A stretch of DNA of 64,000 bases from Rouxiella silvae (GTDB taxonomy: Bacteria > Pseudomonadota > Gammaproteobacteria > Enterobacterales > Enterobacteriaceae): the NCBI RefSeq assembly GCF_002093625.1, contig NZ_MRWD01000022.1, positions 1 to 64,000 on the forward strand, read 5' to 3'. The translations under genes and the position numbers were made by a program. The notes under the pieces were generated by a model. The model saw only the letters and a program-made list of their open reading frames with translations. It had not been told where the DNA came from and searched no databases. Positions 45,631 through 54,358 of this stretch are shown here, piece after piece. The stretch's first letter is position 1. Every line of letters begins with the position of its first letter.

Positions 45631-45974
45631 AATCATTTCGTAAAATGAACCCGCTAAAATCCTCCGTTATGCTGCAAACTTTTGCCTTAATGCTGTCAAA
45701 CCAGCTCGAGTATTGTCAGGCAGTGTAAAAAGCCCCTCTAAGTTAAACCAAAGACCACTAAAAAGTAGATTTGGCTGTTTCGACGATTGATACTTTGTTA
45801 CAGTTAGACCAGTTTTCTTACGGCCTTTTTGCGAAAGCAACATTCTTCCTTCGCAGGCTTTGTGCATGATGCACAACGGGAAACTCACAACATCCGGTAA
45901 GTGTAAGGCGTCGAGTTAACATCTCCGCCAATCTGTTTCTTACCAAATGAAATCTATGGAGTTTCTGACGCCGC
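45631..45974. other. Spacer upstream of yqjA
   Basis: About 340 bases without a convincing gene; the open frame on the minus strand at 45667-45888 has no ribosome site and no recognisable homology. It contains the yqjA-mzrA promoter, which I cannot place. In E. coli this operon answers to CpxR, but I found no clear GTAAA-N5-GTAAA box here. Confidence 0.4.
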
Positions 45975-46655
45975 ATGGAAATAATCAGTTCACTTATGCA
46001 TGCCCTTTGGCAGCAGGATTACGAGACATTGGCCAATCCTTCGCTGATTTGGACTTTGTATATTGTGCTTTTCATGATCATTTTCCTGGAAAACGGATTG
46101 CTACCGGCTGCGTTTTTACCCGGCGATAGCCTGCTGATTCTGGTCGGCGTTTTGATAGCAAAAGGCGCGATGAATTTTCCGCTCACTATTGTGTTACTGA
46201 CCACAGCTGCCAGCCTAGGCTGCTGGTTGAGTTACATTCAGGGTAAATGGCTGGGCAATACTCGAATCGTTCAAGGATGGCTGGGGCATTTGCCCGTGCA
46301 GTATCATGAACGCGCACACGCACTTTTTCACCGCCACGGGCTCTCGGCCCTGCTGGTGGGTCGGTTCCTGGCTTTTGTACGGACATTACTGCCGACAATC
46401 GCCGGTTTATCAGGCCTGAGCAACGCTCGTTTTCAATTTTTCAACTGGGTCAGCGGCTTCCTGTGGATAGTCATCCTGACCAGCCTGGGCTACGTGCTGG
46501 GCAAAACGCCGTTGTTTAGAAAGTACGAAGATCAACTGATGCTTTGCCTGATGCTGCTTCCGCTGCTGCTGTTGGTTGTCGGTCTGGTCGGTTCAGTGAT
46601 CGTACTTTGGAAAAAGAAAAAAGCCGACCGCTTGGCGAAAGGTAAAAACGCATGA
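45975..46655 (+). CDS. yqjA: DedA-family inner membrane protein YqjA
   Basis: A 226-residue DedA (SNARE-associated/VTT domain) protein, closely matching E. coli YqjA (220). [20 protein letters not shown] holds the conserved acidic and proline residues, and [20 protein letters not shown] is the DedA signature. DedA proteins flip polyprenyl phosphate or lipids and help keep the proton motive force, envelope integrity and drug tolerance. mzrA follows 28 bases downstream in the same unit. Confidence 0.93.
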   Translation: MEIISSLMHALWQQDYETLANPSLIWTLYIVLFMIIFLENGLLPAAFLPGDSLLILVGVLIAKGAMNFPLTIVLLTTAASLGCWLSYIQGKWLGNTRIVQGWLGHLPVQYHERAHALFHRHGLSALLVGRFLAFVRTLLPTIAGLSGLSNARFQFFNWVSGFLWIVILTSLGYVLGKTPLFRKYEDQLMLCLMLLPLLLLVVGLVGSVIVLWKKKKADRLAKGKNA

Positions 46656-46683
46656 AGCTTCATTCAATTTCAGGATTCTTTTC

Positions 46684-47076
46684 ATGTTGAAAATTCCGTT
46701 TTCACGCAGCTATATTCTCTGGCCTGCGACCTTTTTGGTGCTGCTCATGCTGACAACCGTCGGCGTGGTCGCGTTTCCAAAAATGCCTACCGAAAGCGGT
46801 GATGCCTTAAAAATCAGCCCTATTCAATCAGGTGAAGACTTGCCGGACGGTTTTACGCTCTATCAGGGTCTTAGCCAGCACGGTATAGAAATTGAAAGTA
46901 TTACGCCGGCGAGCGGCAGCTTAGTCGTTAAACTTCATTCACCACGTCAGCAGCATCTCGCGCAGGAAACCCTGAAAACATTACTCCCAGGGGGATACAG
47001 TATTCAGCCTTTTAACTCGGCGCATTCTCAGAGTTGGGCCAGTAAAGTCACCCGAGATCAGTCTAAAGTCGGCTAA
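46684..47076 (+). CDS. mzrA: Modulator of EnvZ/OmpR, MzrA
   Basis: A 130-residue bitopic protein with one N-terminal membrane segment (SYILWPATFLVLLMLTTVGV) and a small periplasmic domain (residues about 40-118, with TLYQGLSQHGIEIESITPAS). In E. coli MzrA (YqjB) binds the sensor EnvZ and links the Cpx and EnvZ/OmpR responses. Its place after yqjA is conserved. The C-terminus is a little longer than in E. coli. Confidence 0.88.
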   Translation: MLKIPFSRSYILWPATFLVLLMLTTVGVVAFPKMPTESGDALKISPIQSGEDLPDGFTLYQGLSQHGIEIESITPASGSLVVKLHSPRQQHLAQETLKTLLPGGYSIQPFNSAHSQSWASKVTRDQSKVG

Positions 47077-47251
47077 TGGTTACCCGCCCCGCTTTCAGAG
47101 TTTGCTTAATAGCCAATTTTCACCCCCGTCACTATAGTTACCTCACTCAGCTTTTTTCAGGGTCATTGGATCAATGCGTCAAACTTCAGTGAACCTGGCC
47201 AGCAAGGACATAACGCCACTCGGCGCTTAATTGATTAATAGGATAATCATC

Positions 47252-47629
47252 ATGAGAAAGTCTTTATCAACGCTGTTTATTGTTCCCGCAGTGCTGCTGG
47301 GTTCTTCGGCTTTTGCCGCCTCTCAGCCTGAAACTTGCGCCACTAAGCAGCAAGAAATTAAGCAGCAGCTTGAGTATGCCCACCAGCACAACAATAAAGA
47401 GCAAATTGCCGGTCTACAAAAGGCACTTGGCGAAAGTCAGGCACACTGCACTGAAGCGGGTTTAAAGGCCGACAAACAGCAAAAAATTGCCGAGAAACAG
47501 GAAAAGGTAAACGAACGTACCCGTGAGTTAAAAAAAGCGCAGGCCGCCGGCAATAAAGAAAAAATTGCTAAGCAACAGAAGAAATTGGACGAAGCGCTGC
47601 ATGAGTTAAATGAAGTTTCTACCCATTAA
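47252..47629 (+). CDS. yqjC: DUF1090 periplasmic protein YqjC
   Basis: 125 residues from ATG 47252, which has AGGA nine bases upstream and begins the signal peptide MRKSLSTLFIVPAVLLGSSA to FAA. The mature part is a charged coiled coil of K, Q and E repeats (KQQEIKQQLEYAHQHNNKEQ, then KQQKIAEKQEKVNERTRELK) with two conserved cysteines (TCATK and HCTEAG) that may pair. DUF1090 proteins have no established function. An upstream in-frame ATG at 47231 is less likely. Confidence 0.88.
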   Translation: MRKSLSTLFIVPAVLLGSSAFAASQPETCATKQQEIKQQLEYAHQHNNKEQIAGLQKALGESQAHCTEAGLKADKQQKIAEKQEKVNERTRELKKAQAAGNKEKIAKQQKKLDEALHELNEVSTH

Positions 47630-47730
47630 TCAGCCTCTTTGCGCAGTGTAAACAGAGTAATCGCATTTGCACTGCCGTGAAAATCCGCTATGTTTAATAT
47701 TCTTATCATAAAGTTATGGAGTGACGAATT

Positions 47731-48036
47731 ATGGCTAGTAACTCAACGTCTGACAATCTGCGTGCTGAACTGAAATCATTGGCAGATACGCTTGAAGAAG
47801 TACTCCAGAGCTCAACGGATAAACCTAAAGCCGAAATTGACAAATTGCGCAGCAAAGCCGAAGGCCTGTTGAAAGAAACTCGCTCACGTCTGGGCGATAC
47901 TGGGGAGAAAATTGCCAGTCAAACCAAAGAAATTGCGGGCAAAGCTGACGATTATATTCATGACAAACCGTGGACCGGCGTAGGTATCGGTGCTGCAGTG
48001 GGTGTTGTCATTGGCGTTCTTTTAGCTCGTCGATAA
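47731..48036 (+). CDS. yqjD: ElaB/YqjD-type membrane-anchored ribosome-binding protein
   Basis: A 101-residue DUF883 protein: a long amphipathic helix (LRAELKSLADTLEEVLQSST, KAEIDKLRSKAEGLLKETRS) and a C-terminal tail anchor, WTGVGIGAAVGVVIGVLLAR. In E. coli YqjD binds 70S and 100S ribosomes and tethers them to the inner membrane in stationary phase under RpoS. It is followed directly by yqjE. Confidence 0.93.
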   Translation: MASNSTSDNLRAELKSLADTLEEVLQSSTDKPKAEIDKLRSKAEGLLKETRSRLGDTGEKIASQTKEIAGKADDYIHDKPWTGVGIGAAVGVVIGVLLARR

Positions 48037-48038
48037 TT

Positions 48039-48446
48039 ATGGCTGAGATTCCAAGAACTCCACCACAGGGACCGGGTAAGGGTATTTTCGACAGTGCTCA
48101 GCGCATCGTGACCATTTTGGTCGGCATGATTGAGACACGCTTGAGGCTGGTCGTCGTAGAACTTGAAGAAGAGAAAGCCAATCTTTTTCAACTGTTACTG
48201 ATGGCCTGCATTACCCTGATTTTCACTGCATTTGGTTTAATGAGCCTGCTGGTTGTACTGTTTTTCGCCATCGACCCGGCTTACCGATTGATGGCGATGG
48301 CAACAACAACGGCAGTATTACTGCTGCTGGCCGTCATCCTGGGTGTTTGGACTATCAGTAAAGCACGTCGCTCGACTCTGCTGAACGCCTCGCGCAGGCA
48401 GTTAAAGATTGATCGCGCCTTACTGGAAAAGGAAGACCAGGAATGA
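48039..48446 (+). CDS. yqjE: Phage-holin-like (DUF1469) membrane protein YqjE
   Basis: 135 residues starting at ATG 48039, two bases after the yqjD stop. An amphipathic N-terminal helix (LRLVVVELEEEKANLFQLLL) precedes two membrane segments (LMACITLIFTAFGLMSLLVV and TTTAVLLLLAVILGVWTI). This is the putative Actinobacterial Holin-X/holin superfamily III domain of E. coli YqjE. Role unknown; it is co-expressed with yqjD and overlaps yqjK by 4 bases (ATGA). Confidence 0.88.
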   Translation: MAEIPRTPPQGPGKGIFDSAQRIVTILVGMIETRLRLVVVELEEEKANLFQLLLMACITLIFTAFGLMSLLVVLFFAIDPAYRLMAMATTTAVLLLLAVILGVWTISKARRSTLLNASRRQLKIDRALLEKEDQE

Positions 48447-48727
48447 GCAGACCTGCACCGGTAATTGAAAAAGCCAGGTTGCTGCGCAAGATCGAGCGCG
48501 AACGCGCCGATCTTGCGGTCGCTTCTGAAGATTGGCTAGCGGCAACAACCAAAGTTGACCATGCTTGGGTCAAGATTGTGGATATGCGCAAGTATCTGGT
48601 TGTTGCTTCAAGCGCCATGGCGATTTATAGCATTCGACACCCTAGCAAACTGATGCGTTGGTCAAAACGTGCCTTCAGCATTTGGGGAACCGTTAGACTT
48701 TTCCGCAAGACGTTTTCTAAAGATTGA
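48443..48727 (+). CDS. yqjK: YqjK-family protein
   Basis: A 94-residue basic protein with the YqjK pattern: KARLLRKIERERADLAVASE (charged helix) then the central segment KYLVVASSAMAIYSIRHPSK and a basic C-terminus. E. coli YqjK is 99 residues and follows yqjE in the same way. Its start overlaps the yqjE stop, so it is translationally coupled. No function is established. Confidence 0.85.
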   Translation: MSRPAPVIEKARLLRKIERERADLAVASEDWLAATTKVDHAWVKIVDMRKYLVVASSAMAIYSIRHPSKLMRWSKRAFSIWGTVRLFRKTFSKD

Positions 48728-48730
48728 TTA

Positions 48731-48764
48731 AAAGAGGGTTTTTGGCTTTCTAAAGCCACTCTTT
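48731..48764 (+). terminator. Terminator of the yqjCDEK group
   Basis: AAAGAG (48731-48736), inner stem GGCTTT/AAAGCC, then CTCTTTT close the hairpin and provide a short T-run. Confidence 0.6.
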
Positions 48765-48831
48765 TCCTGCTCCTCCCCCTCCTGATCATTTTCTCGACAT
48801 CAATTTTTCTCACAGATCGTCATTATACTAA

Positions 48832-48860
48832 GGGCAGTTTGGCTTAAAAGCTAACTGCCC
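48832..48860. repeat. Hairpin in the leader region of yqjF
   Basis: GGGCAGTT (48832-48839) and AACTGCCC (48853-48860) form a perfect 8-bp stem. It lies in the 350-base gap between yqjK and yqjF with no T-run, so it may be a 5' untranslated structure or an operator of an activator. Nothing else is recognised between 48765 and 49113. Confidence 0.35.
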
Positions 48861-49113
48861 TAAATTATTTCCAATGTTTATTAGTGAGTTATAAATAAAG
48901 TGTTTTCATCTTTGCTTGGCATCTCGTGCTTAATTCAATTATTTTGATGTATATAGACAGTTTTACTAGCTAACAAACTCCCTTTTTTCCCCCTATTATC
49001 AGCTCCATCAACACAGATAAGGTTACGGCAGGGACACAAACCCACTGGGCCTTTTAATTAAACGTGAAATTTAAGCCAAATTTTTTGGCGTTATTCAATC
49101 GGAGTCGATGATA

Positions 49114-49506
49114 ATGAACAAAGTACATAACATAGCGTTGCTGGTTGCCCGCATCCTGATGCCAATCCTCTTCATCGTGGCTGGCTGGGGCAAAATGCAC
49201 GCTTACGCAGCAACCGCGGGCTATATGGCTTCTGCAGGCGTGCCAAGCTTCTTGTTGCCACTGACCATTTTGTTGGAATTTGGCGGCGGCCTGGCGATTT
49301 TATTCGGCTTCTTGACCCGTACTACAGCGATTATCACGGCAATTTTCACCATTCTGACCGCACTGCTGTTCCACATTGATTTCTCGGTGCCAGTGAATCA
49401 GATGATGTTCATGAAAAACTTGTCAATCGCCGGTGGCTTCTTGGTGCTGTTCGCTTCAGGTCCGGGTGCATACAGCATCGACCGTCTGCTGAAAAAGAAC
49501 TGGTAA
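49114..49506 (+). CDS. yqjF: DoxX-family membrane protein YqjF
   Basis: 130 residues from ATG 49114; GGAG lies 10 bases upstream, and the alignment to E. coli YqjF (MKKLEDVG...) starts there rather than at the ATG 6 bases earlier. Four membrane segments; LLVARILMPILFIVAGWGKM, PLTILLEFGGGLAILFGF and FMKNLSIAGGFLVLFASGPG are DoxX motifs. In E. coli yqjF is induced by aromatic compounds through the regulator YhaJ, encoded nearby in this window as well. Exact activity is unknown; it may act on quinone-like compounds together with YqjG. Confidence 0.92.
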   Translation: MNKVHNIALLVARILMPILFIVAGWGKMHAYAATAGYMASAGVPSFLLPLTILLEFGGGLAILFGFLTRTTAIITAIFTILTALLFHIDFSVPVNQMMFMKNLSIAGGFLVLFASGPGAYSIDRLLKKNW

Positions 49507-49584
49507 GCTCTGCGTTGACCGAAATCCGGTTAACGTGATGACGCGCTATAATTAAATAAGTGAATCATCGGCAAATATCCCTGT

Positions 49585-49616
49585 GGGCGATGTGATTTAT
49601 CACCTCGCCCTTTTTT
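49585..49616 (+). terminator. Terminator after yqjF
   Basis: GGGCGA-t-GTGAT-tt-ATCAC-c-TCGCCC is a stem of 11 pairs in two parts followed by TTTTTT. Confidence 0.85.
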
Positions 49617-49689
49617 ACATCTCATTTTTGTCGTTTTAAAAACAATAACCTCAAACCCTTCAGGTTTCGGGGCTAAAAGGAGAGTCACC

Positions 49690-50676
49690 ATGGGACAGCT
49701 GGTCGAAGGTCAATGGCAAGATACCTGGTACGATACCAAGTCAACCGGCGGGCGCTTTAAACGCACAGCCTCTCAGTTCCGTAACTGGATAACTCACGAC
49801 GGTCAACCGGGTCCGCACGGCGTTGGTGGCTTTACTGCCGAAAGAGACCGCTATCACCTTTACGTTTCACTGGCCTGTCCGTGGGCACACCGCACGCTGG
49901 TGATGCGAACGTTAAAAGGGCTAGAAAGCATCATCCCCGTGTCTGTCGTTCATCCATTAATGTTGGAGAACGGTTGGACATTCGATACCGACTTCCCCGG
50001 CACGACCGGCGATACGCTTTATCATCTGAACTACGCCTACGAAATTTATCTGCGTGCGCAGAATGACTATACCGGCCGCGTAACGGTGCCGATTTTGTGG
50101 GATAAAAAACTACAGACCATCGTTAGCAATGAGTCCGCCGATATTATGCGCATCTTCAACAGTGCTTTTGATGCAGTCGGGGCCCGCGCGGGTGATTTTT
50201 ACCCTGAAGCTCTGCGCTCAAAAATTGATGATGTAAATGAATGGATTTATCCAGAAATAAACAACGGCGTTTATAAATCCGGATTTGCCACCAGTCAGGA
50301 AGCCTATGATGAGGCGGTTGAAGGGGTGTTTGCGGCGCTGAGCAAGGCAGAGTCAATCCTTGAAAAGCAGCGTTATCTCACGGGAAACCAACTTACCGAA
50401 GCCGATCTTCGGCTGTGGACCACGCTGATCCGCTTTGATCCGGTGTACGTCACTCACTTCAAATGCGATCGCTACCGCATCAGTGACTATCCAAACCTGT
50501 ACGGATTCCTGCGCGATATTTATCAGATGCCGGGCGTGGCTGAAACCGTCGATTTGCCACACATCCGTAATCACTACTACCGCAGCCATGCCACCATCAA
50601 CCCTTATGGCATTATCTCGACCGGTCCGGCTCAGGACCTTGAATCTGCGCACGGACGAGACCTCAGATTTAGCTAA
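49690..50676 (+). CDS. yqjG: Glutathionyl-hydroquinone reductase YqjG
   Basis: A 328-residue Xi-class glutathione transferase, the same length as E. coli YqjG. The catalytic cysteine is in YVSLACPWAHRTLVMRTL (about residue 63), preceded by the typical FTAERDRYHLY; VPILWDKKLQTIVSNESADI is the thioredoxin-fold glutathione site; the helical domain follows. It reduces glutathionyl-hydroquinones to hydroquinones with glutathione. AAAGGAG lies 6 bases before the ATG. It sits between yqjF and yhaJ as in E. coli. Confidence 0.95.
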   Translation: MGQLVEGQWQDTWYDTKSTGGRFKRTASQFRNWITHDGQPGPHGVGGFTAERDRYHLYVSLACPWAHRTLVMRTLKGLESIIPVSVVHPLMLENGWTFDTDFPGTTGDTLYHLNYAYEIYLRAQNDYTGRVTVPILWDKKLQTIVSNESADIMRIFNSAFDAVGARAGDFYPEALRSKIDDVNEWIYPEINNGVYKSGFATSQEAYDEAVEGVFAALSKAESILEKQRYLTGNQLTEADLRLWTTLIRFDPVYVTHFKCDRYRISDYPNLYGFLRDIYQMPGVAETVDLPHIRNHYYRSHATINPYGIISTGPAQDLESAHGRDLRFS

Positions 50677-50701
50677 TATTCATGCGTTGATACGTCGCTG
50701 C

Positions 50702-50992
50702 TCCCCCATCCCAACCTTCCCCCGCTGAAAAAAGCGGAGGAAGGGGCAAACTACAACACATTCACCCGTAGAGAGAAGCGGCTGGCAGACGACGATGCAA
50801 AACAAGATCCCTTCCCCTTCAGGGAAGCGGCTGGCCGACGACGATGCAAAACAAGATCCCTTCCCCTTCGGGAGAAATGGCTGGCCGACGACGATGTAAA
50901 ACAAGATCCCTTCCCCTTCGGGGGAAGTGGCTGGCCGACGACGATGTAAAACAAGATCCCTTCCCCTTCGGGGGAAGGTTAGGATGGGGGAA
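50702..50992. repeat. Intergenic element: four 50-bp tandem repeats flanked by 22-bp inverted repeats
   Basis: Copies begin with GCTGGC at 50781, 50830, 50880 and 50930 (steps of 49, 50 and 50 bases). Each has GCTGGCCGACGACGATGTAA followed by AACAAGATCCCTTCCCCTTC and a small hairpin CTTCCCC/GGGGGAAG. The outer ends, TCCCCCATCCCAACCTTCCC (50702) and its inverse GGAAGGTTAGGATGGGGGA (ending 50992), match with one mismatch. It lies between the convergent yqjG and yhaJ genes and codes for nothing. It looks like a member of a dispersed repeat family, with possible terminator function. Confidence 0.75.
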
Positions 50993-51011
50993 AGCGATGA
51001 AGAACTTACCG

Positions 51012-51908
51012 TTATCGCGTGGCCAGCAGACGGGGGATTTCGCGTAAGAACCACGCTTTGGCCTCGCCCATGCTGTCACGACGCCAAGCCATGATAATAT
51101 CGGATTCTCGATTGTATTCCGCACTCACCACCCGCAAACGCCCTTCCGCGATATCCTGCTCTACCAGCGCATAAGGCATGGTGGCAACACCCAGGCCGGC
51201 TATCAGGGCAAGACGTTTTTCCTGCAGGCTACTCACCGTCAAGCGCTGCTGCTTGTCGAGTAACTGAACCGTTAACACAGGGCGTTCACGCGCGGTATCC
51301 GCCATAGCAATCCCGCGATATTTCACTCGACTGACTTCAGAAAGCGGCTCGGCTTCCAGATGAATGGGGTGATCAGGCGCGGCAACGTAAACGCTCATCA
51401 GCTTGTAAAGCTTTCGGCTGTTAATCTCTGAAGAGGAACGAAAATGTAAGTCAGGGGCGATAACAATATCCGCACGGCCATTCTCAAGCCTTTCCCAAGT
51501 ACCGGCCAACACTTCCGTTATCAATGAAACCTGCGTGTTGGCTTTTAAAGCCAATTTCTCGATCAACGGAAAGAGCTGAACGGCAGGCACCAGCGCTTCA
51601 CAAACGATGGTAATGTGCGTTTCCCAACCGCGCGCGAGGGCTTCGGCGTCTACTGTTAATTTATCGGCAGCCTCTAACAGTACGCGACCGCGCTCAAGCA
51701 GCATGCGGCCAACGTTGGTGAATTTTGTACGGTGTCCAGAGCGGTCAAACAGCACCACATCCAACTCTTCCTCCAGCTTCTGCATGGTATAACTTAGCGC
51801 AGAAGGAACGCGACCGAGCTCATCGGCGGCGGCAGCAAAGCTTCCACGACGGTCAATCGCATCCATAACTCTCAGTGCTTCAAGAGTTAACGCTCGATCC
51901 TTGGCCAT
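51012..51908 (-). CDS. yhaJ: LysR-family regulator YhaJ
   Basis: A 298-residue LysR-type protein: helix-turn-helix LEALRVMDAIDRRGSFAAAA to LGRVPSALSYTMQKLEEELD, then a periplasmic-binding-like effector domain. E. coli YhaJ (298) has the same neighbours (yqjG, yhaK) and activates yqjF in response to aromatic compounds such as dinitrotoluene breakdown products; in pathogens it also affects virulence genes. It is divergent from yhaK by 111 bases. It ends about 20 bases from the repeat element. Confidence 0.92.
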   Translation of the reverse strand: MAKDRALTLEALRVMDAIDRRGSFAAAADELGRVPSALSYTMQKLEEELDVVLFDRSGHRTKFTNVGRMLLERGRVLLEAADKLTVDAEALARGWETHITIVCEALVPAVQLFPLIEKLALKANTQVSLITEVLAGTWERLENGRADIVIAPDLHFRSSSEINSRKLYKLMSVYVAAPDHPIHLEAEPLSEVSRVKYRGIAMADTARERPVLTVQLLDKQQRLTVSSLQEKRLALIAGLGVATMPYALVEQDIAEGRLRVVSAEYNRESDIIMAWRRDSMGEAKAWFLREIPRLLATR

Positions 51909-52019
51909 TATCTTTCTCTGTCAGGAAATTTGAATATGCCGACCAGATTAACTGGCTAACAATCGTGCGTCCAGACGCTTACCATTTATCTATCGATTTT
52001 TTTAACTGAGCCAGCGGCC

Positions 52020-52724
52020 ATGATTAAGTGCAGAACAGCGCAAGAGTGCGGAAAAGCCGACTTTGGTTGGCTTCAGGCCAGATACACCTTCTCCTTTGGA
52101 CACTATTTTGACCCTAAACTAATGGGTTATGCCTCGCTGCGCGTGCTTAACCAGGAAATACTGGCGCCGGGCGCGAGCTTCCAGCCGCGCACCTATCCAC
52201 GCGTGGACGTGCTCAACCTGGTGCTGCAAGGGGAAGTTGAATATCGCGACAGCGTGGGTAACAGCACACGAATACATGCGGGACAAGCCGCCCTGCTGTC
52301 TACCCAGCCAAATGTCAGCTACAGCGAGCACAATATTAGCAACAGTAAGCCTTTAACGCGGATGCAACTGTGGCTGGATGCCTGCCCAGCGCAGGAAAAT
52401 CCCCTGGTGCAGAAAATTGATTTAGGCGATCACAAACACTTCTTGCTGGCGTCACCGAGCGGCGAAGAAAATAGCCTACAGCTCCGTCAGCAGGTGTGGA
52501 TCCATCACATTAATTTGCAGCCTGGTGAGCAGCAGAATTTCTCGATAAACGGACCTCGCGCCTACTTACAGTCGATCCACGGTCAGGTTGACGTTCAAGG
52601 CGGCGATAAGCACGCCAAACAGACTCTTGTTTGCGGAGACGGTGCGTTTATTCATCAAGAGCAGACGCTGACTGTAAAAGCCATCACCCCGCTGCAGGCG
52701 CTGCTGATTGATTTACCGGTCTGA
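52020..52724 (+). CDS. yhaK: Pirin-family bicupin YhaK
   Basis: A 234-residue pirin-like protein (E. coli 233). The N-terminal cupin reads FSFGHYFDPKLMGYASLRVL with PRVDVLNLVLQGEVEYRDSV, and the C-terminal half SINGPRAYLQSIHGQVDVQG is the pirin C domain. E. coli YhaK is a redox-sensitive cytosolic protein without metal in its structure; other pirins have quercetinase activity. It is probably controlled by the divergent YhaJ. Confidence 0.9.
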   Translation: MIKCRTAQECGKADFGWLQARYTFSFGHYFDPKLMGYASLRVLNQEILAPGASFQPRTYPRVDVLNLVLQGEVEYRDSVGNSTRIHAGQAALLSTQPNVSYSEHNISNSKPLTRMQLWLDACPAQENPLVQKIDLGDHKHFLLASPSGEENSLQLRQQVWIHHINLQPGEQQNFSINGPRAYLQSIHGQVDVQGGDKHAKQTLVCGDGAFIHQEQTLTVKAITPLQALLIDLPV

Positions 52725-52744
52725 TATAACAGCCTAAACAAACC

Positions 52745-52955
52745 AAGCCGCTTTCTTTTTATAGAGAGCGTCGTGGACAGTTATTCACTTTCCAAACCTC
52801 AGAAATGACAAAACCCCGCCGAAGCGGGGTTTTATTAGATGAGTTGGCGTTGACCGTTAAGCCGCTTTCTTTTTATAGAGAGCGTCGTGGACAGTCATTC
52901 ACTTTCCAAGCATCAGAAATGATAAAACCCCGCCGAAGCGGGGTTTTATTAGATG

Positions 52956-52972
<17 letters not shown>
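52745..52972 (-). repeat. Two 114-bp direct repeats carrying terminators downstream of rnpB
   Basis: AAGCCG begins at 52745, 52859 and again in the rnpB tail at 52973, steps of 114 bases. Each full copy contains a duplicated piece of the RNase P RNA 3' end (GTCGTGGACAGTNATTCA, GTTGACCGTT) and a terminator, AAAACCCCGC-CGAA-GCGGGGTTTT, at about 52811-52836 and 52923-52948. E. coli rnpB is also followed by about 113-bp tandem repeats with terminators, so this is a conserved peculiarity of the locus. Confidence 0.88.
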
Positions 52973-53334
<362 letters not shown>

Positions 53335-53408
53335 GGCGCGGATTATAGGGGGTTAGCGCGCCGATGTATAGGGCCGATGTGACGATAAGCCAACCTATCG
53401 TTCAATCC

Positions 53409-54296
53409 TTACTCTTCTTCATCTTCTGCGGCATCCTCGCCCTGCTGGTCCAGCGCATAACGATAAAGCTGATTCTTCTTCACGCCGTGGATTTCTGCGG
53501 CAAGCGCTGCGGCCTTCTTCAGCGGCAACTCTTTTTGCAACAGCGCCAGCGTACGCAAAGCCTCGGCGGGAAGCGCTTCGGCATCCGGCGTGTGACCTTC
53601 AACAATCAGCACCATTTCACCGCGCTTACGCACTTCATCTTCTAAAACCCAGGCCAGAAGTTCTCCCACCGGTGCGCCGTGAATAGATTCCCAGGTTTTG
53701 GTTAGCTCACGAGCCAGCACCACATAGCGCTCAGGCCCCCAAACGGTGACCATATCTTGCAGACTTTCGAGCAGCCGATGGGTTGATTCGTAAAAAATCA
53801 GCGTGCGTGGCTCTTCAATAAGCGCCTGAAGCGTGTCTTTACGTGATTTTGTTTTCGCTGGCAGGAAACCCTCATAGCAAAAACGATCGGAGGGCAGACC
53901 GGCGGCGCTGAGTGCGGCAATCGCGGCACAGGCACCAGGCAATGGCACGACGCGAATACCGGCTTCACGGCAGCGGCGAACCAGATGATAACCTGGGTCA
54001 TTGATAAGCGGCGTTCCTGCATCTGACACTAACGCAATGCTTTGACCTTCTTGAAGTTTTGATATGAGATGGTCGGCTTTTTGCTGCTCGTTATGGTCGT
54101 GCAAAGGGTACATTTTTGCACTGATTGCAAAGTGTTGAAGCAGCAATCCTGTGTGTCGAGTGTCCTCAGCGGCAATCAAATCTACACTGCTCAGCACGGC
54201 TAAAGCACGCTGCGTGATGTCTCCCAAATTGCCGATTGGAGTCGGTACCACATACAGCGTTGATGCAGAAATATCTGCTCGATCGTGTTGATTCAT
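53409..54296 (-). CDS. rsmI: 16S rRNA (cytidine-1402 2'-O) methyltransferase
   Basis: A 295-residue SAM-dependent methylase of the tetrapyrrole-methylase fold. [58 protein letters not shown] and [20 protein letters not shown] are the RsmI signatures. It methylates C1402 of 16S rRNA together with RsmH. The tail ends in an acidic run (DAAEDEEE) that makes the protein nine residues longer than E. coli RsmI. It is divergent from lpoA with only 62 bases between starts. Confidence 0.95.
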   Translation of the reverse strand: MNQHDRADISASTLYVVPTPIGNLGDITQRALAVLSSVDLIAAEDTRHTGLLLQHFAISAKMYPLHDHNEQQKADHLISKLQEGQSIALVSDAGTPLINDPGYHLVRRCREAGIRVVPLPGACAAIAALSAAGLPSDRFCYEGFLPAKTKSRKDTLQALIEEPRTLIFYESTHRLLESLQDMVTVWGPERYVVLARELTKTWESIHGAPVGELLAWVLEDEVRKRGEMVLIVEGHTPDAEALPAEALRTLALLQKELPLKKAAALAAEIHGVKKNQLYRYALDQQGEDAAEDEEE

Positions 54297-54358
54297 TGTT
54301 TCATCCGGATTGCCGATTTAATATTGAACATCTTGAAAAAAACATCACTGGAAACAGC

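Noticed and set aside
45667..45888. A 73-residue minus-strand frame upstream of yqjA
   Set aside because: No ribosome site, no recognisable domain, and it lies in the expected promoter region.
50702..50992. CRISPR-like appearance of evenly spaced repeats
   Set aside because: The 50-bp units are contiguous without unique spacers, and there are no cas genes.
50680..51124. Overlapping repetitive frames between yqjG and yhaJ that look like a repeat protein
   Set aside because: They are translations of the 50-bp non-coding tandem repeats in several frames, without a ribosome site.
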